The position numbers and the translations under genes were made by a program. The notes below the pieces were generated by a model, which worked only from the letters and a program-made list of their open reading frames with translations, was not told the origin of the DNA and ran no database searches. Source: Asanoa ferruginea (GTDB lineage Bacteria; Actinomycetota; Actinomycetes; Mycobacteriales; Micromonosporaceae). From it: 64,000 nt of DNA. The DNA lies in the NCBI RefSeq assembly GCF_003387075.1, contig NZ_QUMQ01000001.1, positions 2,914,001 to 2,978,000 on the forward strand, written 5' to 3'. This document shows positions 9,970 to 19,046 of this stretch, piece by piece; position 1 is the stretch's first letter; the number at the start of each line of letters is the position of its first letter.

Positions 9970-11115
9970 CTACGTGCGACTCTTGGTGCCGTAGTCGTTG
10001 GCTGCGTTGAACACGTCTTGGGCGTATCGCTGCACGTCGTTGTAGCTGAGGATGGCGCCCCACCAGTCTTGGGCCTTGCTGAGGTCTCGCCCGTTTCCGC
10101 ACAGATAGTTAGCTGCTGCGAGGGCTGCGTCGTCGATGTCGTGGGGATCCTTGATGCCGTCGTTGTCCGCATCCGCACCGGAAGTGGCCCAGGTGCTGGG
10201 GATGAACTGCATCGGGCCGACGGCTCGGTCGTAGGTCGGGTCACCGTCGAGTTGGCCGTCGTCGGTGTCGGTGATCCGCTGGCGGTTGCCCTGACCGTCG
10301 AGCGGGAGGCCGATGATGTGCGGGAAGGTCTGGCCGTCGGAGGCCAGCGTCGCGCCGTTGGCGGTGCCGTGTGCTGACTCGACCTTGCCGATCGCGGCGA
10401 GCGTGGTCCAGGAGATGTGGCAGGTCGGCTTGTTCTGGCCGGCGACGAGTTCGGCGTAGCCGTAGGCGCGGACCGCGGTGACGCTGATGCCGGTCTTGGT
10501 GGCGACCTGCTGGGCCCAGGTGGTGAGCACGTCGGCCGGCTGGCCGCCGCCGCCCTGCACGGGCGGGTTGGCCGGGTTGGTCGTCGCGGTCGCCGTCGGG
10601 AACCCCGGGTTGACCGGATCGGTCGGCGCGAACCCGGTCGGCAGGCCGGCACCGGGAGTGGCGCCGGCGGACGGGTCGCCGGCGGGGCTGCCCGCCGGGC
10701 TCGGGTGTGCCGCGGGTGGCGCGTTGGCCGGCAGCACCACAGCGCCGGCCACGGCGGTCACGCCGATCAGCGCGAACAGCAGCGCGCCCGGGAGGACCAG
10801 CCGCCCGCTCGGGGAGCGGGACCACCGGCCGAGCGCCGCGGAGCGGGCCTTGAGCGCGGCCCCGGCGGCGACGCCCCGGTCGGCGGGGCGCTCGATTCCG
10901 GGCGGCGGGCGCCGCGCGGGATCCCACTCGGAGCCGAGGTCAATGTCGACCTTGACGGCTGTCGATTTCGCCGCTTCAGACTTTTCGGGCTCGACTTTGA
11001 CGGGTTCTGGCTCAACAGGCGCTGGCATCGCCTTCTTGTCGCCCGGCGCGCGCTGGTCGGGCACGGACGCCCGAAGCTTCGCGGCAGCCGTCGGCGACTC
11101 CTCCCCGGCACCCAC
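9970..11115 (-). CDS. Membrane-anchored lytic transglycosylase
   Basis: This 381-aa protein has a charged cytosolic N-terminus of about 105 residues, one membrane helix (VLPGALLFALIGVTAVAGAV, about 107-130), a Pro/Ala/Gly-rich linker and an extracytoplasmic SLT/MltB-like domain. The catalytic glutamate is the one in AIGKVESAHG. YDRAVGPMQFIPSTW and the asparagine-rich end (AANYLCGNG, ILSYN) are further family marks. It should cleave peptidoglycan glycan strands to 1,6-anhydromuropeptides. The GTG start at 11115 is supported only by the open frame. It is divergent from the fmdB-like gene. Confidence 0.85.
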   Translation of the reverse strand: MGAGEESPTAAAKLRASVPDQRAPGDKKAMPAPVEPEPVKVEPEKSEAAKSTAVKVDIDLGSEWDPARRPPPGIERPADRGVAAGAALKARSAALGRWSRSPSGRLVLPGALLFALIGVTAVAGAVVLPANAPPAAHPSPAGSPAGDPSAGATPGAGLPTGFAPTDPVNPGFPTATATTNPANPPVQGGGGQPADVLTTWAQQVATKTGISVTAVRAYGYAELVAGQNKPTCHISWTTLAAIGKVESAHGTANGATLASDGQTFPHIIGLPLDGQGNRQRITDTDDGQLDGDPTYDRAVGPMQFIPSTWATSGADADNDGIKDPHDIDDAALAAANYLCGNGRDLSKAQDWWGAILSYNDVQRYAQDVFNAANDYGTKSRT

Positions 11116-11177
11116 GTGAAAGAGCCTACCGATCCAGGTGCCCGATGCGGCAAGGCGGAGGCCGTACCCTGTCTGGC

Positions 11178-11393
11178 ATGCCCCGTTATGAGTTCCGTTG
11201 CCGCGCCTGCGGCAGCACCTTTGAAGTAAACCGCCCGATGGCCGAGGCGAGCGCGCCCGCGCAATGCCCCGACGGCCACGCCGACACCGTCAAGCTGCTC
11301 TCCGCGGTCTCCGTCGGCGGCCTCGGTGGCTCCGCGCCCGCGCCGGCCGCGGGTGGCGGCGGCGGTTGCTGCGGCGGTGCCTGCGGCTGCTGA
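11178..11393 (+). CDS. FmdB-family zinc-ribbon protein
   Basis: This 71-aa protein begins MPRYEFRCRACGSTFEV. Two cysteine pairs (CRAC near residue 8 and the single Cys of QCPDGH) make a small zinc ribbon of the FmdB/CxxC regulatory family. The tail is Gly-rich and ends in a cluster of four cysteines, which goes beyond the basic ribbon. Its function is unknown, though the family is often called a regulatory protein. The ATG at 11178 aligns with the family N-terminus; the open frame extends to 11145. A hairpin follows the stop. Confidence 0.8.
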   Translation: MPRYEFRCRACGSTFEVNRPMAEASAPAQCPDGHADTVKLLSAVSVGGLGGSAPAPAAGGGGGCCGGACGC

Positions 11394-11421
11394 TCCCGGT
11401 CGGTCACCGCCTGTCGATCAT

Positions 11422-11450
11422 CCGTTGGTCCTGTTAGGACTGACCAACGG
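11422..11450 (+). terminator. Hairpin after the FmdB-like gene
   Basis: CCGTTGGTC (11422-11430) pairs with GACCAACGG (11442-11450) around an 11-nt loop that contains its own CCT/AGG pairing. It starts 29 nt after the stop, so it is a plausible terminator. The remaining bases up to the next start at 11657 show no gene and should hold that gene's promoter. Confidence 0.6.
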
Positions 11451-11656
11451 TGCCGCAACTACCCACCAGACACCTCGTTACTCAGCCGTACAACCGCGGC
11501 CGGACACCCGCGGTTAACCCCGGCGTAGCACATTGCCCCTGGTGGGGGCGGGTTTTCGACCTTGAGCCGCGCTGGGCCACCCGAACCTACGATGCGCCGG
11601 CTGACCGGAGTGCGGCAGCATGGACCCCGACTTCCAGGGGGGCGGAGGTTTCACGC

Positions 11657-14600
11657 GTGCCGGGACGAGTTCACCTTCCCAGTGGTTTGGTGACTTTCTT
11701 GTTCACCGACATCGAGGGCTCGACCCGTCTTGCCCAGATGCTCGGTGCGGGTTACCGGCCGGTGCTCACCGAGCACCGGCGACTGCTGCGTGCCACGCTC
11801 GCGTCCAGCCACGGCATCGAACTGTTCACTGAGGGCGATTCCTTCTTCGTCGCGTTCGACGACGCCGGCGCCGCGCTCGAAGCCTGCGTCACCGCGCAGC
11901 GCGCCCTGGCCAACCACGACTGGCCGACGCCCGAGGCCACGCCAAGGGTCCGGATGGGCCTGCACACCGGGCAGGCGGTGCCGCTCGCCGGCGAATACGC
12001 GAGTCCGGAGGTGCACCGGGCGGCCCGGATCGCCGCCGCCGCGCACGGCGGCCAGGTGCTGCTCTCCGCCGCGACCGTGCACCACGCCGCTCCGCTGCCC
12101 GCCGACGCGTCCCTGATCGACCTGGGGCTGCACCGGCTGCGCGGCTTCGACGACCGGGAACGCCTCTTCCAACTCGTCGCGCCGGGCCTGGCCCGCGACT
12201 TCCCGCGGCCCCGCACGGTCGACGAGGCGGCGCACAACCTCCCCACCCAGGTGACCTCGTTCATCGGCCGGCAGTCCGAGCGGGCCGAGCTTTCCGCCCT
12301 GCTGCGCGACAACCGGTTGGTCACCGTCGTCGGCGCGGGCGGTGGCGGCAAGACCCGGATCGCCGTCGAGGTGGCCGGCAAGCTGGTCGACTCCTATCCC
12401 GACGGTGTCTGGTTCGTCGACATCGCCACGGTGACCGATCCGGGCCTGGTCGCGTTCGCCGTCGCCGCGGTCTTCGGCCTGCGTCCCGAGCCCGGCCGCC
12501 CGATGATCGACACCCTGGTCGACTACGCGGCGAGCAAGCGGATGCTGCTCATGCTCGACACCTGCGACGCCCAGCCCGGCGCCTCCGCCGAGGCGATCTC
12601 CCGGTTGCTCACCGGCGGCAGCGCGCTGCGGGTGCTGGCCACCAGCCGGGAACCGTTCGGCCTGCCCGGCGAGGTGGTGTGGCGGATCCCGCCGCTGTCG
12701 ACCGAGCCGGCACCCGGCGGCGGGCCCAGCGACGCGATGGCGCTGCTGCTCGACCGCACGGCCGCCGCCCGTGGTGGGCGCCGGGGCGGGTTGACCGAGT
12801 CGTCGGAGCTGCAACGGGTGGTGTCCCGGCTCGACGGCCTGCCGCTGGCGATCGAGCTGGCCGCCGCGCGGCTGCGGGTGCTCTCCGCGAGCCAGCTGGC
12901 CGAGCGCCTCGATGACGTGCTCGGCACCCTCGACGCCGGCCGCGACGACGCCTTCGAGTCCACACCGATGGGTGGCACCGCCGGCAACCAGGAAGACACC
13001 GTCGACCTCAACGCGGCGGCGCTCGGCGAGGCGCGCAGCGCGCAGACCCGGGCCGCGCTCCGCTCGGCGACGCAACGGCACGCCACCATGCAGGCGACCG
13101 TCACCTGGTCCTACCGCACCCTTGGCCCACGTGCCGCCCGGCTGCTGCGCTGGCTCTCCGTCTTCGCCGGCCCGGTCGACCTGGCCACCGTCGAGTGGCT
13201 GCTCAACGACGACCCGCTCGACCCGCTGGCCGTCCTGGTCGACAAGTCGATGATCCAAGTGGAGCCGCACGGCGCGGCGAGCAGTTACCGGATCCTCGAC
13301 CCCATCCGCGCGTACGCGGCCCGCCGCCTGGTCGACGCCGGCGAGGAGCGGGGCGCCCGCGACCGGCACGTCGCCTGGTGCGGCCACGCGCTACAGCGGG
13401 TGTTCCACGGCGCCGACGGCCGCCCGGTGACGCTGTCGCTGGCCGCCCTCGACCCGCTGGCCGACGAGGTGCGCGCCGCGTTGCGCTGGACCGCGACCGG
13501 CGGCAGTGCCCGGCTGGGCCTGCGGCTGGCCAGCGGCCTCGACCAGTGGTGGCGGGAGCGCGGGCTGGCCCGGGAGGGCCGGCTCTGGTTGTTCCGCCTC
13601 TACGGCCGGATCGCCGAGACCGGTGAGCCGATTCCCGACGCCGAGCTGGCGGCGGCCTACCACATGCACTCGCAGCACGCCGCCGCCGACGGCGAGTTCG
13701 CCGAGGAGCTGCGGTTCGCGCAGCGGGCCGAGGTGGCCGCGCAGCAGGCGGGCGACGCGGGGCTGCTGGCCCGGGTGATCGCCGGCCGCGCCGGCCCGCT
13801 GATCGACATGGGCCGGCTGACCGAGGCCGAGCGGGCCAGCCGCGACGTGATGGATTGGGCCAACGGCAACGGCGTCGGCAGCGAAGCGCTGGTCGCCGTG
13901 CTGAGCCTGGCCGAGCTGCTGTGGCAGCGTGGCGCCCTCGACGAGGCGGCCGAGTTGCTCGGTGCCGCCCGCCCGATGGAAGCGGCCCGCCCGGCCGAGC
14001 GGGGCCGGCGCACCGTCGACATGCTGCTCGGGATGGTCGCGCTGGCCCGCGGCGACCTGGTCGCGGCACACGACCACCTGGTGGTCGCGCTGCGCTCCCG
14101 GATGGCCTACGGATTCCGGGGCAGGGCCTGCGACAGCCTCAACGCGATGGCGGTCCGCTGCGCGCACGGCGGCGATCCGAAGACCGCGGCCAAGCTGTTC
14201 GGTGCCGCCCAGGCGACCCGCACCACGCAGCGCGGCGCGGGCGGGCTGTTCGCCGCCTACTGGTCGCGGGAGCAGGCGGCCACCCGCGCGGTGCTCGGCG
14301 ACCCGGGTTTCGACACGGCATACGCGTCCGGCGCCGAGCTGACGCTCGAGCAGGCGGCCGCGATGGCGCTGGCCGTCGAGCATCCCGACCTGGCCGCGGG
14401 TTCCAGCCGGTTCGCCGCCGAACTGCCGACCGACCCCGACGTGGGCGAGCCGGCCACCGTCCTCTTCGTGGAGCCGCTCCGGCGCGCCGACATCCTGTTC
14501 GTCGACCCACCCGCACCGGCCGATCGCCACTCGACCGACCCCCGGACCGCCGAGGCCCGCCGGCCGGCGGACGCGCGGCCCGCTGACGCTCGCCGCGCGG

Positions 14601-14866
14601 CGGACGCCGACCGCGTTTCGGAGCCGGGTCGCCCGGCCGACCCGCAGCGGGCGGCCGAGCCGCGGCACCGCAACGACCAGCGGCACGCGGCCGATCCCAA
14701 GCGCGACGGTGAGGTCGACACCACGGTGGTGATCCGCGAGTCGCGCGCCGGTCGCTCCCGCGAGGCCGGCACCGACCCGCAGCCGCCACATCCGCGCCGG
14801 TCCCGCACCTACCGCGGTGCGCTGATCGGCGACGCCGACACCGCCGACCGCGGCCGCGAAGGCTAG
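11657..14866 (+). CDS. Class III cyclase-like domain fused to NB-ARC-type ATPase and TPR-like region
   Basis: This is a large 1069-aa STAND-type regulator. Residues 8-175 form a nucleotidyl cyclase fold with both metal aspartates (Asp18 in FTDIEGST, Asp61 in EGDSF) and the transition-state arginine (Arg124), but His120 replaces the usual asparagine. GAGGGGKT (226-233) is a P-loop, LLMLDTCD is Walker B, and LATSREP is a sensor-like motif. A winged-helix/TPR-like region and a low-complexity tail rich in A, D, R and P follow. Such proteins couple nucleotide sensing to protein-protein signalling. The GTG at 11657 is chosen because GGAGG (11644-11648) precedes it by 8 nt. Cyclase activity is doubtful. 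Confidence 0.85.
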   Translation: MPGRVHLPSGLVTFLFTDIEGSTRLAQMLGAGYRPVLTEHRRLLRATLASSHGIELFTEGDSFFVAFDDAGAALEACVTAQRALANHDWPTPEATPRVRMGLHTGQAVPLAGEYASPEVHRAARIAAAAHGGQVLLSAATVHHAAPLPADASLIDLGLHRLRGFDDRERLFQLVAPGLARDFPRPRTVDEAAHNLPTQVTSFIGRQSERAELSALLRDNRLVTVVGAGGGGKTRIAVEVAGKLVDSYPDGVWFVDIATVTDPGLVAFAVAAVFGLRPEPGRPMIDTLVDYAASKRMLLMLDTCDAQPGASAEAISRLLTGGSALRVLATSREPFGLPGEVVWRIPPLSTEPAPGGGPSDAMALLLDRTAAARGGRRGGLTESSELQRVVSRLDGLPLAIELAAARLRVLSASQLAERLDDVLGTLDAGRDDAFESTPMGGTAGNQEDTVDLNAAALGEARSAQTRAALRSATQRHATMQATVTWSYRTLGPRAARLLRWLSVFAGPVDLATVEWLLNDDPLDPLAVLVDKSMIQVEPHGAASSYRILDPIRAYAARRLVDAGEERGARDRHVAWCGHALQRVFHGADGRPVTLSLAALDPLADEVRAALRWTATGGSARLGLRLASGLDQWWRERGLAREGRLWLFRLYGRIAETGEPIPDAELAAAYHMHSQHAAADGEFAEELRFAQRAEVAAQQAGDAGLLARVIAGRAGPLIDMGRLTEAERASRDVMDWANGNGVGSEALVAVLSLAELLWQRGALDEAAELLGAARPMEAARPAERGRRTVDMLLGMVALARGDLVAAHDHLVVALRSRMAYGFRGRACDSLNAMAVRCAHGGDPKTAAKLFGAAQATRTTQRGAGGLFAAYWSREQAATRAVLGDPGFDTAYASGAELTLEQAAAMALAVEHPDLAAGSSRFAAELPTDPDVGEPATVLFVEPLRRADILFVDPPAPADRHSTDPRTAEARRPADARPADARRAADADRVSEPGRPADPQRAAEPRHRNDQRHAADPKRDGEVDTTVVIRESRAGRSREAGTDPQPPHPRRSRTYRGALIGDADTADRGREG

Positions 14867-14966
14867 CTGCCAGCGCCGTCACCGTGCGCGCTGATGCGCG
14901 TACCCCTGCTTCCCGGCCACACGCACGTGAATGGCTTGGCTATGGTGTGGGCGTGCGGGAGACGGC

Positions 14967-15977
14967 GTGATCCATTTTCCCCGGGTGCGCCAGAGTCCTC
15001 TGCGTGCGCTCGGCATCCGGCTGTTCGCGGCCATCGGTCTGGTCCTGCTCATCGTCCTGGTCGTGTTCATCGACCGGCGCGGCTACCGCGACATCACCGA
15101 CACGCCCCTGTCGCTGCTCGACTGCGCCTATTACGCCGTGGTGACGCTCTCGACCACCGGCTACGGCGACATCACGCCGATCAGCCAGTCGGCCCGGCTG
15201 GTCAACGTTCTCGTGATCACCCCGGCCCGCGTGCTGTTCCTGATCATCCTGGTCGGCACGACGCTCGAGGTGCTGACCGAGCAATACCGCACCAACCTGC
15301 GACTGACACGGTGGAGGAAGACAGTGAAAGACCACGTGATCGTCTGCGGGTACGGGACGAAGGGGCGCAGCGCGGTCAACGTCCTCCTGGAGAACGGGAT
15401 GGACAAGCGCAAGATCGTGGTCGTCGAGAACAGCCCGGCCGCGCTCCGGTCGGCGATCGCCAACGGTCTGGTCGGCGTGGAGGGCTCCGCGACCCGCTCG
15501 GCGGTCCTGCTGGAGGCACACGTCAAAGACGCCAAGTCGGTCATCATCGCCACCCACAGCGACGACGCGGCCGTGCTGGTGACGCTGACCGTGCGGCAGT
15601 TGACGGCCGGCAAGGTGCGGATCATCGCCGCCGCCCGGGAGGCCGAGAACGCGCCGCTGCTCAAGCAGAGCGGCGCACATCACGTGATCGTGTCGGCGTC
15701 GACCGCCGGCCGGCTGCTCGGCCTGTCGACCTCGGCGCCGCCGCTGATCGACGTGGTCGAAGACCTGTTGACCCCGGGCCAGGGCATGGCGCTGGCGATG
15801 CGGTCGGCCGAACGCCAGGAGGTCGGCCAGGCGCCGCGCGACCTCGACCCGCTGGTGATCGCGCTCGTGCGGCGCGGCAAGGTGGTGTCGCTGGCCGAGC
15901 CGGCCGGCCTCACCGTCGAGACCGGCGACATGCTGGTCTACGTGCGTGACGACCGGTCGGCGTCGCTCAGCCAGTAA
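14967..15977 (+). CDS. Potassium channel protein with TrkA-N (RCK) domain
   Basis: This 336-aa ion channel has two membrane helices flanking a pore loop with the K+ selectivity filter (STTGYGD). A cytosolic RCK domain follows, with the Rossmann start VIVCGYGTKGRSAV and a TrkA-C-like end. It should conduct K+ under control of NAD(H)/nucleotide or Ca2+ binding to the RCK ring. The GTG at 14967 is preferred because GGGAGA (14957-14962) lies 4 nt upstream. It ends directly against the opposite korB stop (TAA/TTA, no spacer). Confidence 0.9.
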   Translation: MIHFPRVRQSPLRALGIRLFAAIGLVLLIVLVVFIDRRGYRDITDTPLSLLDCAYYAVVTLSTTGYGDITPISQSARLVNVLVITPARVLFLIILVGTTLEVLTEQYRTNLRLTRWRKTVKDHVIVCGYGTKGRSAVNVLLENGMDKRKIVVVENSPAALRSAIANGLVGVEGSATRSAVLLEAHVKDAKSVIIATHSDDAAVLVTLTVRQLTAGKVRIIAAAREAENAPLLKQSGAHHVIVSASTAGRLLGLSTSAPPLIDVVEDLLTPGQGMALAMRSAERQEVGQAPRDLDPLVIALVRRGKVVSLAEPAGLTVETGDMLVYVRDDRSASLSQ

Positions 15978-17012
15978 TTACAGGATGGTCCAGGTGTCGC
16001 CGCTGGTCAGCAGCCCGGCGAGTTGCTCCTCGGGCGTGCCGGTCGCCTTCGCCACCGCGGTCTCGGTCTGCGTGCGGACCCGCTGGTCGTAGGACGGCCG
16101 CTCGACCTTGCGGAGCACACCCATCGGCGTGTTGCGCAGGTCGAGACCGGGCAGCCGGGACAGCGCGAACGCGTAGGCCGGCTCGGCGACCGTGGCGTCG
16201 TGCACCACGATGTCGGCCGGGTCGACCGTCGCGGTCTCGCGCACCTCGAGGCCGAACCCGCCCGGCGGGTGCACCACGCAGCGCTGGCCTTCGGCGCCGA
16301 AGGTGATCGGCTGGCCGTGCTCGAGCCGGATCAGGTATTCGTCGCGGGTGGACGGATCCTTGAGCGTCTCGAACGCGCCGTCGTTGAAGATGTTGCAGTT
16401 CTGGTAGATCTCGACGAACGCGGAGCCCTCGTGCTCGGCCGCCGCGCGCAGCACCGACTGGAGGTGCTTGCGGTCGGAGTCGATGGTGCGGGCCACGAAC
16501 GTCGCCTCGGCGCCGAGGGCCAGCGAGAGCGGGTTGAACGGCGAGTCGGCCGAGCCGACCGGCGTCGACTTGGTGACCTTGCCGAGCTCGGAGGTCGGCG
16601 AGTATTGACCCTTGGTCAGGCCGTAGATCCGGTTGTTGAACAGCAGGATCTTCAGGTTGACGTTGCGGCGCAGCGCGTGGATCAGGTGGTTGCCGCCGAT
16701 CGAGAGCGCGTCGCCGTCACCGGTGACCACCCAGACCGACAGGTCGGGGCGGCTCACCGACAGGCCGGTCGCGATCGCCGGCGCCCGGCCGTGGATCGAG
16801 TGCATCCCGTAGGTGTTCATGTAATAGGGGAAGCGCGACGAGCAGCCGATGCCGGAGACGAACACGGTGCGCTCGCGCGGGATCTGGAGCTCGGGCATGA
16901 AGGACTGCACGGCGGCCAGGATCGCGTAGTCACCGCACCCGGGACACCAGCGGACCTCCTGGTCAGACTTGAAGTCCTTCTGGGTGAGCTTCACTGCGAC
17001 GGGATTAGCCAT
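15978..17012 (-). CDS. korB: 2-oxoacid:ferredoxin oxidoreductase, beta subunit
   Basis: This 344-aa protein is the thiamine-diphosphate subunit of the KorAB type, which oxidises 2-oxoglutarate or a related 2-oxoacid to the acyl-CoA while reducing ferredoxin. CPGCGDY (Cys23, Cys26), GIGCSSRF and a later CNIF cysteine are the expected 4Fe-4S ligands. VTGDGDALSIGGNH with FNNRIYGLTKGQYSPTS is the ThDP/Mg site. The start overlaps the korA stop by 8 nt, so both are co-translated. In mycobacteria KorAB supports a CoA-dependent TCA route. Confidence 0.93.
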   Translation of the reverse strand: MANPVAVKLTQKDFKSDQEVRWCPGCGDYAILAAVQSFMPELQIPRERTVFVSGIGCSSRFPYYMNTYGMHSIHGRAPAIATGLSVSRPDLSVWVVTGDGDALSIGGNHLIHALRRNVNLKILLFNNRIYGLTKGQYSPTSELGKVTKSTPVGSADSPFNPLSLALGAEATFVARTIDSDRKHLQSVLRAAAEHEGSAFVEIYQNCNIFNDGAFETLKDPSTRDEYLIRLEHGQPITFGAEGQRCVVHPPGGFGLEVRETATVDPADIVVHDATVAEPAYAFALSRLPGLDLRNTPMGVLRKVERPSYDQRVRTQTETAVAKATGTPEEQLAGLLTSGDTWTIL

Positions 17013-18852
17013 TTTTGACGACTTCCTCGAGCATTGACTCCAGCTTCGCGGCCGTGAACGGCAGGCCGCTGACCTGGTTGTAGGGGATCGCGTCGATCAG
17101 GAAGCGCGACCGGATCACGTGGGCGAGCTGGCCCAGGTTCATCTCCGGAATGACCACCCGGTCGTAGCCGCGGAGCACCTCGCCGAGGTTGGCGGGCATC
17201 GGCGAGAGGTGCCGCAGGTGTGCCTGGGCGATCGGCAGGCCGCGGTGGCGCAGGGCCCGGCAGGCGGCGCCGATCGGGCCGTAGGTCGAGCCCCAGCCCA
17301 GCACCAGCGTGCGCGCGTCGCCATCGGGGTCTTCCACCTCGATGTCGGGCACCGGGATCGCCTCGATCCGGGCGGCCCGGGTGCGCACCATGAAGTCGTG
17401 GTTGGCCGGGTCGTAGGAGATGTCGCCGGTCTTGTCGGCCTTCTCCAGGCCGCCGATCCGGTGCTCGAGCCCCGGCGTGCCCGGGATCGCCCACGGCCGG
17501 GCCATGGTGACCGGGTCGCGCAGGTAGGGCAGGAAGCTCTTGCCGTCTTCGCTGTTGGGCTCCGTCGCGAATTCGACCCGCAGGTCGGGCAGCGTGTCGA
17601 CGTCGGGCAGCAGCCACGGCTCGGACCCGTTGGCGACGTAGTTGTCGGACAGCAGGATCACCGGCGTGCGGTAGGTGAGGGCGATCCGGGCCGCCTCGAT
17701 CGCGGCGAAGAAGCAGTCGGACGGCGACCGCGGCGCGACGACGGCGACCGGCGCCTCGCCGTGCCGGCCGAACAGGGCCATGTTGAGGTCGGCCTGCTCG
17801 GTCTTGGTCGGCATGCCGGTCGACGGGCCGGCCCGCTGCACGTCGATGATCAGCAGCGGCAGCTCCAGTGCCACGGCCAGCGAGATCGTCTCGCCCTTGA
17901 GCGCGACGCCGGGGCCGGACGTGGTGGTGATGCCCAGGCTGCCGCCGTAGGAGGCACCGAGCGCGGCACCGATCGCGGCGATCTCGTCTTCGGCCTGCAT
18001 GGTGGTGATGCCGAAGCGCTTGTGCTTGCTCAGCTCGTGCAGGATGTCGGACGCCGGGGTGATCGGGTAGGCGCCGAGGAACACCGGCAGGCCCGACCGC
18101 ACACCGGCGGCGACGAGGCCGAGCGACAGCGCCTGGTTGCCGGTGATGTTGCGGTAGGTGCCGGGGCTCATCTTGGCCGGCTTGACCTCGTAACGTACGC
18201 CGAAGTCTTCGGTCGTCTCGCCGAAGTTCCAACCGGCCTTGAACGCCGCGATGTTGGCCGCGACGAGCTCGGGACGGGCGGCGAACTTGCGCTCCAGGAA
18301 GCGGATCGTCGACTCGTAGGGTCGCGAGTACATCCAGGAGAGCAGGCCGAGGGCGAACATGTTCTTCGCGCGCTCGGCGTCTTTCTTCGAGACGGCGTGC
18401 TCGGCGAGGGCGCCGATCGTCATCGAGGTCAGCGCGACCGGGTGCAGCGCGTAGCCGTCGAGCGAGCCGTCTTCGAGCGGGTTCTCCGCGTAACCGACCT
18501 TGGTCAGGTTGCGCTTGGTGAACTCGTCGGTGTTGACGATGATGTCGGCCCCACGCGGCAGGTCGCCGACGTTGGCTTTGAGTGCGGCCGGGTTCATCGC
18601 CACCAGCACGTTGGGCGAGTCACCCGGCGTGAGGATGTCGTAGTCGGCGAAGTGCACCTGGAAGCTCGAGACACCGGGGAGGGTGCCGGCTGGAGCGCGG
18701 ATCTCGGCGGGGAAGTTGGGCAGCGTCGAGATGTCATTTCCGAGCTGAGCGGTCTCCGAAGTGAACCGGTCGCCGGTGAGCTGCATGCCGTCGCCGGAGT
18801 CGCCAGCGAAGCGGATGACCACGCGATCCAGTTGACGGACCTGTTTGGCCAC
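17005..18852 (-). CDS. korA: 2-oxoacid:ferredoxin oxidoreductase, fused gamma-alpha subunit
   Basis: This 615-aa protein begins with the gamma domain (VIRFAGDSGDGMQLTGDRF), followed by the pyrimidine-binding alpha domain (GNQALSLGLVAAGVRSGLPV, AYPITPASDILHEL) and a C-terminal transketolase-like domain. It forms the heterodimer or tetramer with KorB. I start it at the GTG at 18852 because AAGGAGG (complement of 18863-18869) stands 10 nt upstream; the open frame continues to 18918. A candidate iron box lies at 19000-19018, which would fit an iron-sulfur enzyme. Confidence 0.92.
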   Translation of the reverse strand: MAKQVRQLDRVVIRFAGDSGDGMQLTGDRFTSETAQLGNDISTLPNFPAEIRAPAGTLPGVSSFQVHFADYDILTPGDSPNVLVAMNPAALKANVGDLPRGADIIVNTDEFTKRNLTKVGYAENPLEDGSLDGYALHPVALTSMTIGALAEHAVSKKDAERAKNMFALGLLSWMYSRPYESTIRFLERKFAARPELVAANIAAFKAGWNFGETTEDFGVRYEVKPAKMSPGTYRNITGNQALSLGLVAAGVRSGLPVFLGAYPITPASDILHELSKHKRFGITTMQAEDEIAAIGAALGASYGGSLGITTTSGPGVALKGETISLAVALELPLLIIDVQRAGPSTGMPTKTEQADLNMALFGRHGEAPVAVVAPRSPSDCFFAAIEAARIALTYRTPVILLSDNYVANGSEPWLLPDVDTLPDLRVEFATEPNSEDGKSFLPYLRDPVTMARPWAIPGTPGLEHRIGGLEKADKTGDISYDPANHDFMVRTRAARIEAIPVPDIEVEDPDGDARTLVLGWGSTYGPIGAACRALRHRGLPIAQAHLRHLSPMPANLGEVLRGYDRVVIPEMNLGQLAHVIRSRFLIDAIPYNQVSGLPFTAAKLESMLEEVVKNG

Positions 18853-18999
18853 GAGTAGCTGACCTCCTTGCCGGACGGCGGCGGCGGGGTCGCTCGTCGT
18901 TGGGCCGTCCCGCTCCATGTTGTGTCTTGGAAAAGCGTACGTCCCGGGAACAGCCTTTCCACGTACCGGGTCCCGCCCGGTGAGACGACCTTCTCACTT

Positions 19000-19018
19000 A
19001 GGGGTCAGGCTTACCTTA
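19000..19018 (-). promoter_or_regulatory. Candidate iron box (IdeR/DmdR type) upstream of korAB
   Basis: AGGGGTCAGGCTTACCTTA matches the actinobacterial iron-box consensus (TTAGGTTAGGCTAACCTAA) at 13 of 19 positions, and best in its core. It lies about 150 bp upstream of the korA start, in the only intergenic space of the operon. The match is visible; regulation by an IdeR/DmdR repressor is inferred and moderate at best. Confidence 0.4.
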
Positions 19019-19046
19019 CTTGTGAGCGAAAGCACTGCTCGGCGGC

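Noticed and set aside
13391-14791. 466-codon minus-strand frame opposite the cyclase/ATPase gene
   Set aside because: Antisense shadow of a GC-rich gene; the sense frame has cyclase and P-loop motifs.
17119-18858. Plus-strand frame opposite korA
   Set aside because: Low-complexity translation; KorA motifs on the minus strand are unambiguous.
18919-19046. Riboswitch upstream of korAB
   Set aside because: The space is only about 150 nt to the start. Apart from a 6-bp GTGAGA/TCTCAC hairpin I see no conserved riboswitch core.
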